DNA of 64,000 bases from Duncaniella muricolitica. GTDB lineage: Bacteria > Bacteroidota > Bacteroidia > Bacteroidales > Muribaculaceae. Positions 1-7,227 of this stretch are shown piece by piece. Positions within the stretch are counted from its first letter, which is position 1. Each line of letters opens with the position of its first letter. The translations under genes were made by a program, and so were the position numbers. Location: contig CP061009.1 of NCBI GenBank assembly GCA_025808375.1, positions 186,001 to 250,000 of the forward strand, written 5' to 3'. The notes under the pieces were generated by a model. It saw nothing but the letters and a program-made list of their open reading frames with translations. It was not told the DNA's origin and searched no databases.

Positions 1-213
1 GGCATCAAGAATGTGCTCTTCGGTTCGGCATTCCGTTCACCGATTTTCGGACAGAAATATGGGCTTCAGCTCGTTGACGGACCCTTGGCCGGACTTCTGG
101 CCCGTTGTGTGCTCATTCTTGACGAAAACCGTCGTGTTATCTTCCGCGACCTCGTCCATGAAATCACCGACGAGCCTGCTTACGATGCCGCTCTCAGTGT
201 ATTAAAAGTTTAA
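1..213 (+). CDS. tpx: Thiol peroxidase, C-terminal part (window edge)
   Basis: The frame is open from base 1 to the stop at 211-213 and gives about 70 residues of the C-terminal end of an atypical 2-Cys peroxiredoxin of the Tpx type. The segment FGQKYGLQLVDGPLAGLLAR followed by a VLDENRRVIF strand and a V-EITDEPAY ending is characteristic of Tpx, which reduces alkyl hydroperoxides and H2O2 using thioredoxin. The peroxidatic and resolving cysteines lie upstream of the window, so activity cannot be judged. The gene converges on pckA; two nested inverted repeats separate them. Confidence 0.85.
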   Translation, partial: GIKNVLFGSAFRSPIFGQKYGLQLVDGPLAGLLARCVLILDENRRVIFRDLVHEITDEPAYDAALSVLKV

Positions 214-360
214 TGTTAAGAGTTTAGAGTTTATGTATAGGTGTGTCGCACCTGCACATAGACTCTAATTTTTTTGGGGTATGTTCTCGCTCAGCCTTGC
301 CATGGTCGTGAGACGGAGCTATGCCTATGCATAAACTCTAAACTTTCAACACTCTAAACT
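207..360. repeat. GTTTA-type inverted repeat at the tpx/pckA junction
   Basis: An arm at 207-241 (AGTTTAATGTTAAGAGTTTA and onward) is matched by an inverted, slightly diverged arm at 324-360 (ending CACTCTAAACT), about 35 bp each with small gaps and an 82-nt centre that contains its own short hairpin (240-252, GGTG/CACC). It lies between two convergent genes and resembles the arms at 10.5 and 27.2 kb. It probably acts as, or together with, a bidirectional transcription stop. Confidence 0.6.
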
Positions 361-433
361 AAAAAACTTCAGCATAAAAAAATCCCGAAGCGCGACATTC
401 ACGCCTCGGGATTTTTTTATGCTGAAGTTTTTT
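361..433. terminator. Bidirectional terminator between tpx and pckA
   Basis: A perfect 28-bp inverted repeat: arm 361-388 (starts AAAAAACTTCAGCAT) and arm 406-433 (starts TCGGGATTTTTTTATG), loop 389-405. The GC core ATCCCGA/TCGGGAT is flanked by A and T runs, so it gives a U-tract in either direction. The far end of the right arm reaches the first base of the pckA stop codon (433-435), so the terminator abuts the coding region directly. Confidence 0.85.
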
Positions 434-2037
434 TACTTCTCAATGTGGGGGCCAGCAGCCACGAGAGCCTTGCCGGCCTCGTTGCCTTCAAACTTCTTGA
501 AGTTGTTGATGAACATCTCGGCGAGCTTGTCAGCCTTCTCGGTCCACTCTGCGGGGTTAGCGTAGGTGTCGCGGGGGTCGAGGATGTTGGGGTCAACGCC
601 GGGAAGAGCGGTCGGAACCTCAAAGTCGAAGATAGGCATCTTCTTGGTGGAGGCGGTGAGGATTGAGCCGTCGAGGATAGCGTCGATGATGCCGCGGGTG
701 TCGCGGATAGAGATACGCTTGCCTGTACCGTTCCAGCCGGTGTTAACGAGATAAGCCTTGGCACCGCTCTGTTCCATGCGCTTAACGAGCTCCTCGGCAT
801 ACTTCACGGGGTGGAGTGAGAGGAATGCTGCGCCGAAGCAAGCCGAGAATGTCGGGGTGGGCTCGGTGATGCCGCGCTCTGTACCGGCGAGCTTGCTGGT
901 GAAGCCTGAGAGGAAGTAATACTTGGTCTGCTCGGGAGTCAGGATAGAAACGGGAGGAAGCACACCGAAAGCGTCGGCCGACAGGAAGATGACGTTCTTG
1001 GCGGCGGGACCGCGTGAGGGACGTACGATGTTCTTGATGTGGTCGATGGGGTAGCTTACGCGGGTGTTCTCGGTAACGCTCTTGTCGGTGAAGTCGATCT
1101 TGCCGTTGGCGTCAACGGTTACGTTCTCGAGGAGGGCATCGCGACGGATAGCGTTGTAGATATCGGGCTCGCTCTCTTTGTCGAGGTTGATAACCTTGGC
1201 ATAGCAGCCGCCCTCGTAGTTGAACACGCCGTTGTCGTCCCAGCCGTGCTCGTCGTCACCGATAAGGAGACGCTTCGGGTCGGTCGAAAGGGTGGTCTTG
1301 CCTGTGCCGGAGAGGCCGAAGAAGATGGCGGTGTTCTCGCCTTCCATGTCGGTGTTGGCCGAGCAGTGCATCGAAGCGATGCCACGGAGGGGGTTGTAGT
1401 AGTTCATGATCGAGAACATACCCTTCTTCATCTCGCCGCCATACCAGGTGTTGATGATGAGCTGCATGCGCTCGGTGAGATTGAAGGCTACGCAGGTCTC
1501 TGAGTTGATGCCGAGTTCCTTCCAGTTTTCAACCTTAGCCTTGGAGGCATTGAGCACTACAAAGTCGGGGGTGAAGTTTTTGAGTTCCTCTTCGGTGGGG
1601 CGGATGAACATGTTGGTCACGAAGTGAGCCTGCCATGCAACCTCCATTACAAAGCGTACAGCCAGACGGGTGTCGGGGTTGGTGCCGCAGAATGCGTCTA
1701 CTACATAGAGGGTTTTGTCAGAAAGCTCCTTGTCGGCAATAGCCTTGAGGGCCTTCCAGGCCTCGGGTGTGATGGCCTTGTTATCGTTCTTGTACTCCTC
1801 TGATGTCCACCAGATAGAGTTTTCGCTAGTAGCGTCCTTTACGAAAAATTTGTCCTTGGGTGAACGGCCGGTATAGATGCCGGTCATTACATTTACTGCG
1901 CCGAGCTCGGTCTCCTGACCTTTCTCGTAGCCCTCGAGGCCGGGCTTAACTTCGTCGATAAACAGCTGGTCGTAGCTGGGGTTGTGGATCACCTTTGCGC
2001 CGGTGATGCCATACTGAGATAAATCAATTGTACTCAT
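433..2037 (-). CDS. pckA: Phosphoenolpyruvate carboxykinase (ATP)
   Basis: 534 residues, full length for the ATP-dependent family. It interconverts oxaloacetate + ATP with PEP + CO2 + ADP. In succinate-producing Bacteroidales it usually runs in the carboxylating direction, fixing CO2 on the way from PEP to succinate (established for the family, inferred here). Visible motifs are RSPKDKF at about 59-65, the P-loop GLSGTGKTTL at 241-250, the metal/nucleotide motif DDEHGWDD at 261-268, and a C-terminal adenine-binding region. A -7 type element (TACCTTTG on the minus strand, 2138-2131) lies about 95 bp before the start, giving an ~85-nt leader. It is a stand-alone gene ending in the hairpin at 361-433. 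Confidence 0.97.
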   Translation of the reverse strand: MSTIDLSQYGITGAKVIHNPSYDQLFIDEVKPGLEGYEKGQETELGAVNVMTGIYTGRSPKDKFFVKDATSENSIWWTSEEYKNDNKAITPEAWKALKAIADKELSDKTLYVVDAFCGTNPDTRLAVRFVMEVAWQAHFVTNMFIRPTEEELKNFTPDFVVLNASKAKVENWKELGINSETCVAFNLTERMQLIINTWYGGEMKKGMFSIMNYYNPLRGIASMHCSANTDMEGENTAIFFGLSGTGKTTLSTDPKRLLIGDDEHGWDDNGVFNYEGGCYAKVINLDKESEPDIYNAIRRDALLENVTVDANGKIDFTDKSVTENTRVSYPIDHIKNIVRPSRGPAAKNVIFLSADAFGVLPPVSILTPEQTKYYFLSGFTSKLAGTERGITEPTPTFSACFGAAFLSLHPVKYAEELVKRMEQSGAKAYLVNTGWNGTGKRISIRDTRGIIDAILDGSILTASTKKMPIFDFEVPTALPGVDPNILDPRDTYANPAEWTEKADKLAEMFINNFKKFEGNEAGKALVAAGPHIEK

Positions 2038-2425
2038 TGTAAACAGTTAGAGTGTTGGTTGATATATGTGTGGAAATTGATATTTCTGAAAAAGAAATTA
2101 GAATTGAATGATTATCTTCTTATCCGAATGCAAAGGTAGTGACTTTTTTGCGAAATAAACGCATAATTAAAGAAATTTTTCTTTATTGGCGCGTGAATAG
2201 TTACACATCCGCGTCAGCACCCCCTACACTGCATCATATTGACAACACACGGTCGTGGCGGGTAGTTCGTCCGTGCTAACCTTCCTTAACGCAAATTAAC
2301 ACCTGCCAAGTCCTATACTCTATATTAAAAGCCGTCTCCCACGCAACATCAATTGTTGCCGAGGGGAGACGGCCCGGTGTTTTAGATTAGTATTAGGTTT
2401 ATACCTATTTATTTACAGCCTCCGT
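2038..2425. other. Intergenic region upstream of pckA
   Basis: 388 bp with no credible gene. It holds the presumed pckA -7 box (CAAAGGTA on the plus strand at 2131-2138, i.e. TACCTTTG for the minus strand; no good -33 match) and the hairpin at 2331-2373 that ends the next gene. The rest is AT-rich and unremarkable. Confidence 0.6.
2331..2373 (-). terminator. Terminator of the small amphipathic protein gene
   Basis: Stem GCCGTCTCCC (2331-2340) with GGGAGACGGC (2364-2373), 10 bp perfect, with an inner GCAACA/TGTTGC helix in the loop. Read on the minus strand, the stem is followed by TTTTAATATA, as expected for an intrinsic terminator 50 nt after the gene at 2426-2776. Confidence 0.7.
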
Positions 2426-2776
2426 CTATTTCAGTTTATCGGCCAGATTGGCGGCGGCACCGGCTATTGAATCGAGTGCGCTGGCCGCGCCCGATTTTAC
2501 TTTGTCTATGATAGGAGCGGCCTTTTCCTTCAGGTCTTCGGCCGAAGCCGACAGCGACTCTTTCGCGTCGGCCACCGTCGATGCCACGGTGCTCTTCACA
2601 TCATCTATCTTGTCGCCGACCGCATCCTTGGCCTGAGCCACTTTATCGGCCACAGCCTCCTTGTCGGCTTTAACCCTGGCATCGGTCGCCACTTTGGCTG
2701 CCTCTGCGCTTACCTTTGCAGCCTCTTCCGAGACCTTGCTTGCGCATTTTGCTATGTCTGCTTGTTTTGAATCCAT
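2426..2776 (-). CDS. Small Ala/Lys-rich amphipathic helical protein, unknown function
   Basis: 116 residues, almost entirely Ala, Lys, Asp, Glu, Val and Ser, with a repeating pattern such as EEAAKVSAEAAKVATDARVK that predicts long amphipathic helices. There is no signal peptide, no transmembrane segment, and one cysteine near the N-terminus. The composition resembles LEA-like, apolipoprotein-like or YtxH-tail proteins that many bacteria express under stress. Function cannot be assigned from sequence. It is divergent from a reverse rubrerythrin across a 186-bp intergenic region, which would fit a shared stress setting (inference). It has its own terminator at 2331-2373. Confidence 0.6.
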   Translation of the reverse strand: MDSKQADIAKCASKVSEEAAKVSAEAAKVATDARVKADKEAVADKVAQAKDAVGDKIDDVKSTVASTVADAKESLSASAEDLKEKAAPIIDKVKSGAASALDSIAGAAANLADKLK

Positions 2777-2877
2777 AATCTTTTATTCTTTAGAGTTAAC
2801 GTTTATCTCTACAACACGTCGTTCCCCACACGGGTTGAGCCACGGCTTGTTTCTTAAGAATTTTTTTGAAATTGATA

Positions 2878-2908
2878 TTGCGTCAGTCATTTTCAATGTG
2901 TATCTTTG
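2878..2908 (+). promoter_or_regulatory. Promoter of the reverse rubrerythrin gene
   Basis: TTG at 2878-2880, a 20-nt spacer, and TATCTTTG at 2901-2908 match the Bacteroidota -33/-7 pattern. The start codon lies 55 bp downstream. Confidence 0.65.
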
Positions 2909-2962
2909 CATTATCGAAACAATTGACAATTCAACAATAATCATTAATATCACTACATTACA

Positions 2963-3514
2963 ATGAAAAAGAAATTTATATGCACCGTGTGCGGTTATGT
3001 GCATGAGGGCGAAGCAGCCCCCGAGAAGTGCCCCCAGTGTGGCGTTCCCGCTTCCAAGTTCAAGGAACTTGACGAGAATGAGCCCCTTAACTTCGTTACG
3101 GAGCATGTAATCGGTATCGCTGCCGACACCGACGACGAGATGAAGAAGGACCTCAACGTTCACTTTATGGGTGAATGTACCGAGGTGGGCATGTATCTCG
3201 CGATGTCGCGTCAGGCCGACCGCGAAGGCTATCCCGAAATCGCCGAGGCTTTCCGTCGCTACGCTCTCGAGGAGGCCGATCATGCATCCAAGTTTGCCGA
3301 ACTTCTCGGCGACGTGGTGTGGGACACCAAGACCAACCTCGAAAAGCGCATGAACGCCGAGTCAGGGGCATGTGCCGACAAGATGCGCATCGCTTCCCGT
3401 GCCAAGCAGCTCAACCTTGATGCTATCCATGATACAGTTCATGAAATGGCTAAGGATGAAGCCCGTCACGGCCGCGGCTTTGAAGGCCTCTTCCGCCGCT
3501 ACTTCGGTAAGTAA
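2963..3514 (+). CDS. Reverse rubrerythrin (rubredoxin-diiron peroxidase)
   Basis: 183 residues. An N-terminal rubredoxin-like domain comes first (CxxC at Cys7/Cys10 and Cys23/Cys26), followed by a ferritin-like diiron domain from about residue 45 with the ligand signatures EEADHA and DEARH. The order rubredoxin-then-diiron is that of reverse rubrerythrins, which reduce H2O2 (and O2 in some anaerobes) with electrons from NADH through rubredoxin-type partners. The role in an anaerobe is cytoplasmic peroxide defence. ATG at 2963 follows a well-formed promoter (2878-2908), and a terminator follows at 3539-3582, so this is a single-gene unit. Confidence 0.9.
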   Translation: MKKKFICTVCGYVHEGEAAPEKCPQCGVPASKFKELDENEPLNFVTEHVIGIAADTDDEMKKDLNVHFMGECTEVGMYLAMSRQADREGYPEIAEAFRRYALEEADHASKFAELLGDVVWDTKTNLEKRMNAESGACADKMRIASRAKQLNLDAIHDTVHEMAKDEARHGRGFEGLFRRYFGK

Positions 3515-3538
3515 AAAATACGTAGCATAAAAAATCAG

Positions 3539-3582
3539 GACAGGAGTGCGAGAACTCATTTTAACTCTTCCGTACTCCTGTC
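3539..3582 (+). terminator. Terminator after reverse rubrerythrin (CAGGAG family)
   Basis: Stem GACAGGAGTGCG (3539-3550) with CGTACTCCTGTC (3571-3582), 12 pairs including one G-T, followed by TTTGTTATT. It is related in sequence to the hairpins at 3605, 22604 and 24040. Confidence 0.75.
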
Positions 3583-3604
3583 TTTGTTATTAACGCACTG
3601 CTAA

Positions 3605-3651
3605 AAACAAGGAGCGCAAGAGTCTGATCTGGACTCCTGCGCTCTTTGTTT
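3605..3651 (-). terminator. Terminator of the HIT-protein gene (CAGGAG family)
   Basis: Arms 3605-3624 (AAACAAGGAGCGCAAGAGTC) and 3632-3651 pair over 20 positions with one mismatch and one G-T, with a 7-nt loop. Minus-strand transcripts run into TTTTTAG after the stem. The outer stem is AT-rich on both sides, so it may also stop plus-strand readthrough. Confidence 0.7.
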
Positions 3652-3680
3652 GTTATTAAACACGCTCTTGATGTGGTCGA

Positions 3681-4106
3681 TTATAACGCGGCCTTGATGT
3701 CGTCAATCATCCTGGCATACTCCTCATCGGAGAGGTATACCTCGCCAGGATTCATGCGGAAAGTGCCGCCATAGTCGGGGCCGTCCACATACTTGGGCGC
3801 GAGATGAAAGTGCAGGTGGGAAAGCTTGTCGCTATATGCGCCATAATTGATTTTCTCGGGGTTGAACACTCGCTGCATGGCGCGGGTCACACGGGCTACA
3901 TCCGCCATAAAAGCGTCGCGCTCAGCATCTGACAGCTCGTTTAGGTCATTGACATGGCCGTTGTAGGCCACGAGGCAACGTCCGCGATAAGTCTGCTCTT
4001 TAAAAAGGAATGCTCTTGATACGCTCAGCTCGGCGATAGGGAGCATGAGACTTTTAAGTGTTTCGTTATTAGTACAATAAAGGCAATCTTTAGGGTCGCT
4101 GTACAT
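3681..4106 (-). CDS. HIT-family nucleotide hydrolase/transferase
   Basis: 141 residues of the histidine-triad superfamily. The catalytic H-x-H-x-H motif is HLHFHL at residues 97-102 (His97, His99, His101). Such proteins hydrolyse or transfer nucleoside monophosphates from dinucleoside polyphosphates or AMP-conjugates; the exact substrate cannot be read from sequence. An N-terminal CLYC pair (Cys8, Cys11) suggests a structural metal site as in some HIT proteins. A TAACTTTG box on the minus strand (4153-4146) lies about 40 bp upstream. It converges on the rubrerythrin gene, with two terminators between. Confidence 0.85.
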   Translation of the reverse strand: MYSDPKDCLYCTNNETLKSLMLPIAELSVSRAFLFKEQTYRGRCLVAYNGHVNDLNELSDAERDAFMADVARVTRAMQRVFNPEKINYGAYSDKLSHLHFHLAPKYVDGPDYGGTFRMNPGEVYLSDEEYARMIDDIKAAL

Positions 4107-4213
4107 GTTGTGTTCTGATTTAAGGGGTTAGTTTATTGTGTGTCGCAAAGTTAATCAAATATTCAGTATTATAGAATTTTTACTAAATATTTTCAAATTA
4201 TTTATTAAAACGC

Positions 4214-4244
4214 TTGGAAATATGATAAATGTGTAGTATATTTG
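4214..4244 (+). promoter_or_regulatory. Orphan promoter reading into a gene-free region
   Basis: TTG at 4214-4216, a 20-nt spacer and TATATTTG at 4237-4244 form a full Bacteroidota promoter on the plus strand. The next plus-strand gene is 3 kb away, and an intrinsic terminator follows about 110 nt downstream, so the transcript should be a short RNA. Confidence 0.6.
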
Positions 4245-4249
4245 CTGTA

Positions 4250-4360
4250 TAATTAATATTTCATAATTACAGCTTAACATTGATGATTGGATATTAGACC
4301 TATCCACCCACTCTTTTCAAACTCCTGCCGACCGAGTGGCCATGCAGGAGATTTTTTTGT
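4250..4360 (+). ncRNA. Candidate small RNA with hairpin, possible pseudoknot and terminator
   Basis: Predicted transcript of about 110 nt from the promoter at 4214-4244 to the U-run at 4352-4358. Visible pairings are TGGATA/TATCCA (4288-4293 with 4301-4306, 7-nt loop), CTCCTGC/GCAGGAG (4322-4328 with 4344-4350) followed directly by ATTTTTTT, and CCACTC/GAGTGG (4308-4313 with 4334-4339). The last pairing crosses the terminator stem, so it can form an H-type pseudoknot or an alternative fold. The only ATG inside (4283) opens a 4-codon frame. I do not recognise the family. Confidence 0.5.
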
Positions 4361-4388
4361 GGTTTGGGCAGAAGCCTCGTTGCCTGAA

Positions 4389-4425
4389 ATAAAACAAGGA
4401 GGCTTATCCGGCCTCCTTGTTTTAT
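4389..4425. terminator. Terminator of the glutaminyl-cyclase-like gene
   Basis: 15-bp perfect stem: 4389-4403 (ATAAAACAAGGAGGC) with 4411-4425 (GCCTCCTTGTTTTAT), loop TTATCCG. Symmetric A/T flanks allow termination in both directions. It lies 13 bp beyond the stop codon of the minus-strand gene. Confidence 0.85.
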
Positions 4426-4437
4426 AGATAGGATGTT

Positions 4438-5445
4438 TTAAATGCTTTCGTTGTATATCACATTGAGCACTGTCTGGCCGGCAGCTTTGAGCGAAGAGCG
4501 GTCAATGTTGTCCATATTGTCGTCTACAGTGTGCCATGTGGGGGAGAATGACTTGGTCACTTCGTTTTTCGATTCAACTATGTCGATAGCCGGGATGCCT
4601 GCACGGTTGAGATACAAATGGTCATCCACCACTGCACCGCCGTCCAGGTTTACAAAACGGTCGCTGTAGCCCGAGCGGGCTGCGATGCCCCACACCTTGT
4701 CAACGATGTTGCGTGCATAGTTATTGGAGAAATACTCGCGGTGAAATTTCGCGTCGATACCTCCCACCATATCCAGAAGTATGGCATAGCGAGGCATATT
4801 GTCCTGGGTGTAGGGCATATGTTCCGTCCAATATTGTGTGCCGAGAGCCCATGTCTCGTCATGGTTGGAAAATCCCGACGACTGTCCGTAATCCTCCGCG
4901 TCGACCAGCAGCATGTCTACTCCGATGGCCGGTTTGTTGACCGAGAGATGTCGGGCTATCTCGAGGATGACGCCCACTCCGCTCGCTCCGTCATTGGCTC
5001 CTGGCACGGGCTCGAGGTGATTTATCTGCTCCGGGTCGCTGTCGGCCCAGGGACGTGTGTCATAATGAGCCACAAGGAGTATTCTTGCCGGAGCCTCTGT
5101 GTTGAAGCGACCCATCAGATTGTTGATGGGCAGACGGTCGCCATTATAGGCTGTCACGGTGGCGCGCTGCTCGGTCACTGTGTCGGCCCCGTGACGCATC
5201 AGTTCGGTGCGGATATATTCGGCACATTCGGCATTGGCGCGGGTGCCAGGTATGCGGGGGCCCATGGCCACTTGCCGGGCTACGTAGGCATACGCGCTGT
5301 CGCTGTCAAATGTCGCGGGAGATTTGATGACGCTTCCTGACATTTTTTCTGTCTGAGTGTCCTCGTTCCCTGTCGTGCGGCAACTTACCGCCGCCACGCA
5401 GAGTGTGGCTGCAATGATGCAGGTAGCTTTGCCTATGCCTTTCAT
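4438..5445 (-). CDS. M28-family lipoprotein, glutaminyl-peptide cyclotransferase-like
   Basis: 335 residues. The signal peptide ends in a lipobox with lipidated Cys22 (CVAAVSC), so the protein is anchored in the envelope. The fold is zinc-dependent M28. Metal-site and active-site signatures are HYDTRPW at 127-133, GANDGASG at 149-156 (Asp152), DAEDYG at 182-187 and WHTVDD with His305. The HYDTRPWAD form is the one in animal-type glutaminyl cyclases of Porphyromonas and relatives. These convert N-terminal Gln to pyroglutamate on exported proteins, whose signal-peptidase cleavage often leaves Gln. An aminopeptidase role is the alternative. The promoter is at 5498-5529. Confidence 0.85.
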   Translation of the reverse strand: MKGIGKATCIIAATLCVAAVSCRTTGNEDTQTEKMSGSVIKSPATFDSDSAYAYVARQVAMGPRIPGTRANAECAEYIRTELMRHGADTVTEQRATVTAYNGDRLPINNLMGRFNTEAPARILLVAHYDTRPWADSDPEQINHLEPVPGANDGASGVGVILEIARHLSVNKPAIGVDMLLVDAEDYGQSSGFSNHDETWALGTQYWTEHMPYTQDNMPRYAILLDMVGGIDAKFHREYFSNNYARNIVDKVWGIAARSGYSDRFVNLDGGAVVDDHLYLNRAGIPAIDIVESKNEVTKSFSPTWHTVDDNMDNIDRSSLKAAGQTVLNVIYNESI

Positions 5446-5788
5446 GATGGTTTATCCTTTTTTGCTCACCGCATTAGGTTACGGTGGTATTGTATTGCAA
5501 AGTTACAACTTAGTTACAAACCCCGACAACTTCGTTACAAAAATCTCGCTTGTGTTAACAATTTATAACATGCATATATTGTTGCGTCCGGATCGATATC
5601 CAATCGACCCGGCACGCTTTTGTTAGATTATTCAGTTGAAAAGATTCTAATATTATATACCAATCATTATATCGGGGAGCTTCTTCACAAGAGCTTGTAT
5701 GTCATTTAGATCTCTATATTAAATTTGAATACGATTCGCAAATAAATAGTCCGTGATGGGGGAGGGGAGAGTGGTGTGGGGGCGCAGC
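5446..5788. other. Intergenic region between sigma factor and cyclase genes
   Basis: 343 bp. Beyond the promoter at 5498-5529 it is AT-rich sequence downstream of the sigma-factor gene. I see no convincing terminator, gene or repeat in 5530-5788. Confidence 0.5.
5498..5529 (-). promoter_or_regulatory. Promoter of the M28 lipoprotein gene
   Basis: On the minus strand: TTG (5529-5527), a 21-nt spacer, TAACTTTG (5505-5498). The predicted 5' leader is about 50 nt. Confidence 0.6.
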
Positions 5789-6292
5789 CTAACGATAGTC
5801 GGCAAACTGTGCCTGAAGTTTCTTGCGGGCAAAGAATATGCGGCTCTTGACGGTGCCGAGCGGAAGATTCATCTTTTCGGCAATCTCGTTATATTTATAT
5901 CCGGCAACGTGCATTGAGAACGGCACGCGATATTCTTCGGGAAAAGCGTTGATGGCAGAGGTTATCTCTGATGCTCCATAGGAGCCTTCGGGACTCTCGA
6001 GGCCGGAGTCTTGGGAGAGATTGAGGTGATACAGGTCGTCGGTCTGGTCGACCACGGTCTGCGATCTTACATTACGGCGATAATTGTTGATGAATATGTT
6101 GCGCATGATAGTGAACACCCAGCCCTTGAAGTTGGTGTTGTCAACATATTTGCTCTCGTTGTCGAGTGCTTTGAGTGTGGTGTCCTGGAGCAGATCGTGG
6201 GCGTTATCCTTGTTGGAGGTGAGCATATAGGCAAAGTTGAGCAGATTGCCTTGGAGGCTCATCAGTTTAGCTTCAAATTCTTTGTTTGCCAT
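5789..6292 (-). CDS. ECF-type RNA polymerase sigma factor
   Basis: 167 residues from ATG at 6292 (MANKEFEAKL). The open frame extends upstream to 6433, but that part is low in conservation-like features and overlaps a TAACTTTG box (6386-6379), so the internal start is preferred. Region 2 is seen as the NLLNFAYMLTSNKDNAHDLL block with the WVFTIMRNIFINNYRR continuation. Region 4 carries EEYRVPFSMHVAGYKYNEIA, a helix-turn-helix and the typical GTVKSRIFFARKKL recognition segment. No anti-sigma gene lies next to it, so it may be controlled by an unlinked partner or by its own level. Confidence 0.9.
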   Translation of the reverse strand: MANKEFEAKLMSLQGNLLNFAYMLTSNKDNAHDLLQDTTLKALDNESKYVDNTNFKGWVFTIMRNIFINNYRRNVRSQTVVDQTDDLYHLNLSQDSGLESPEGSYGASEITSAINAFPEEYRVPFSMHVAGYKYNEIAEKMNLPLGTVKSRIFFARKKLQAQFADYR

Positions 6293-6378
6293 AATAGTTA
6301 TGCTATAAAAAGTTGAACGTTTGAGGTTTGTCGAATGGTGTAGAGTCCGTCGGCCGGGCTTATTTCCTTCCGATAGTT

Positions 6379-6386
6379 CAAAGTTA
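6379..6386 (-). promoter_or_regulatory. Possible -7 element of the sigma-factor gene
   Basis: TAACTTTG on the minus strand matches TAnnTTTG. No matching -33 TTTG is present at the usual distance. It supports the start at 6292, with a leader of about 80 nt. Confidence 0.4.
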
Positions 6387-6644
6387 TAACCTCCCAGGAT
6401 AATAGTGTGATTTGTGTTTGCTGAAAAAATCACAGAAGTGTAAAATTAATTTCAAAATCGGAATATATATTTATTAATCAAGGTGATGCGGGGTAAATTT
6501 AAATATTACAAAATTGTTACAGCGCAGCAAAACGTAACAAAAAATGCACAAGACATAAAAAAGCACGGCGTGGACTTGGAGTCGCCCGTCGCGTATCACA
6601 CTGATAAGCACTAAAGTCAACAATAATAAGTGTATGCGTTTAAA

Positions 6645-7000
6645 ACCGTGACGCCACTGCGCGTGGTGTCATGGCCAGCATAGAATACCGTAATTCCTTA
6701 TGATTAGTAATGTTTGAGTTGACGGCCTGCATCATTATGTCTTGAAGAATCATGTAGCGTCAACATTGCCGTAAGACAAGAGTCTGAATGGGCTCTTCTT
6801 ACGGCTGACGCTGGGGCGTTGATTCTGCAAGACGGGACGCAGATATGTCACATAATTATCTTAGCAACCTAAGATCTGGGGGAGAAGAGCCGTCCCATCA
6901 CTTTTGGCCTCATATAATATATATTAGGTATAGCCAAATTGCCGAGGTGATGTAATCTCCCGTCAGAGAGCGAGGCATGAATGCTGTTCGCTCTGATTTG
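6645..7000 (-). ncRNA. Candidate ~350-nt structured RNA
   Basis: A minus-strand promoter at 7035-7006 points into this gene-free block, which is rich in helices. P1: 6739-6751 with 6821-6833 (GTCTTGAAGAATC, 12 of 13 pairs), then GCGTCA/TGACGC (6757-6762 with 6806-6811), CCGTAAGA/TCTTACGG (6769-6776 with 6797-6804) and AGAG/CTCT (6779-6782 with 6793-6796). P2: GGGACG/CGTCCC (6834-6839 with 6891-6896) enclosing ATCTTAG/CTAAGAT (6858-6864 with 6869-6875). P3: CAGA(GA)GCGA/TCGCTCTG (6964-6973 with 6988-6995). A possible terminator lies at 6646-6674, with GGTTTT following on the minus strand. I find none of the signatures of RNase P RNA, tmRNA or SRP RNA. Family unknown. Confidence 0.45.
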
Positions 7001-7005
7001 CATTG

Positions 7006-7035
7006 CAAAGATACAATGACAAGGACGATATACAA
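7006..7035 (-). promoter_or_regulatory. Promoter of the candidate structured RNA
   Basis: On the minus strand: TTG (7035-7033), a 19-nt spacer, TATCTTTG (7013-7006). It faces away from proC, and no minus-strand gene starts within 700 bp. Confidence 0.55.
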
Positions 7036-7156
7036 TTATCTTTATGTTAAAAAATATTAACAAGTAAGCGTGCGCGCCTGTTCTACAAAGAATAATGTAG
7101 CATATGGCGATGTTATAGCTTTGATGCCACAACGGTTGATAACCGGCATGATTATA

Positions 7157-7188
7157 TTTGGCATTCTGACAAAATAATCTTAACTTTG
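7157..7188 (+). promoter_or_regulatory. Promoter of the proCBA operon
   Basis: TTTG (7157-7160), a 20-nt spacer, TAACTTTG (7181-7188): an exact match to the Bacteroidota consensus. The predicted leader before proC is about 35 nt. Confidence 0.75.
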
Positions 7189-7227
7189 CTTTCAATCACT
7201 CAGCTCAGGCTGTAAAATCACAACATA

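Larger units (their letters stand above)
6293..7227. other. Gene-free 0.9 kb between sigma factor and proC
   Basis: No credible coding frame in either strand. From left to right it holds the sigma-factor -7 box, an AT-rich stretch to about 6550, a candidate structured RNA on the minus strand (about 6645-7000) with its promoter (7006-7035), and the proC promoter (7157-7188). Confidence 0.6.

Noticed and set aside
4283..4297. Tiny reading frame (M-I-G-Y-stop) in the candidate sRNA
   Set aside because: Four codons without regulated gene downstream; not a leader peptide.
5642..5788. Terminator after the sigma-factor gene
   Set aside because: Only weak imperfect pairings (around GAGCTTCTTC/AAGAGCTT) without a good stem.
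6645..7000. RNase P RNA, tmRNA or SRP RNA
   Set aside because: I do not find the conserved RNase P core (GAGGAAAGTC type), a tmRNA tag reading frame or tRNA-like ends, or the SRP Alu/GGAAG tetraloop signatures on either strand.
6869..7195. 108-codon minus-strand open frame
   Set aside because: Overlaps two promoters and the candidate RNA; composition is not protein-like.
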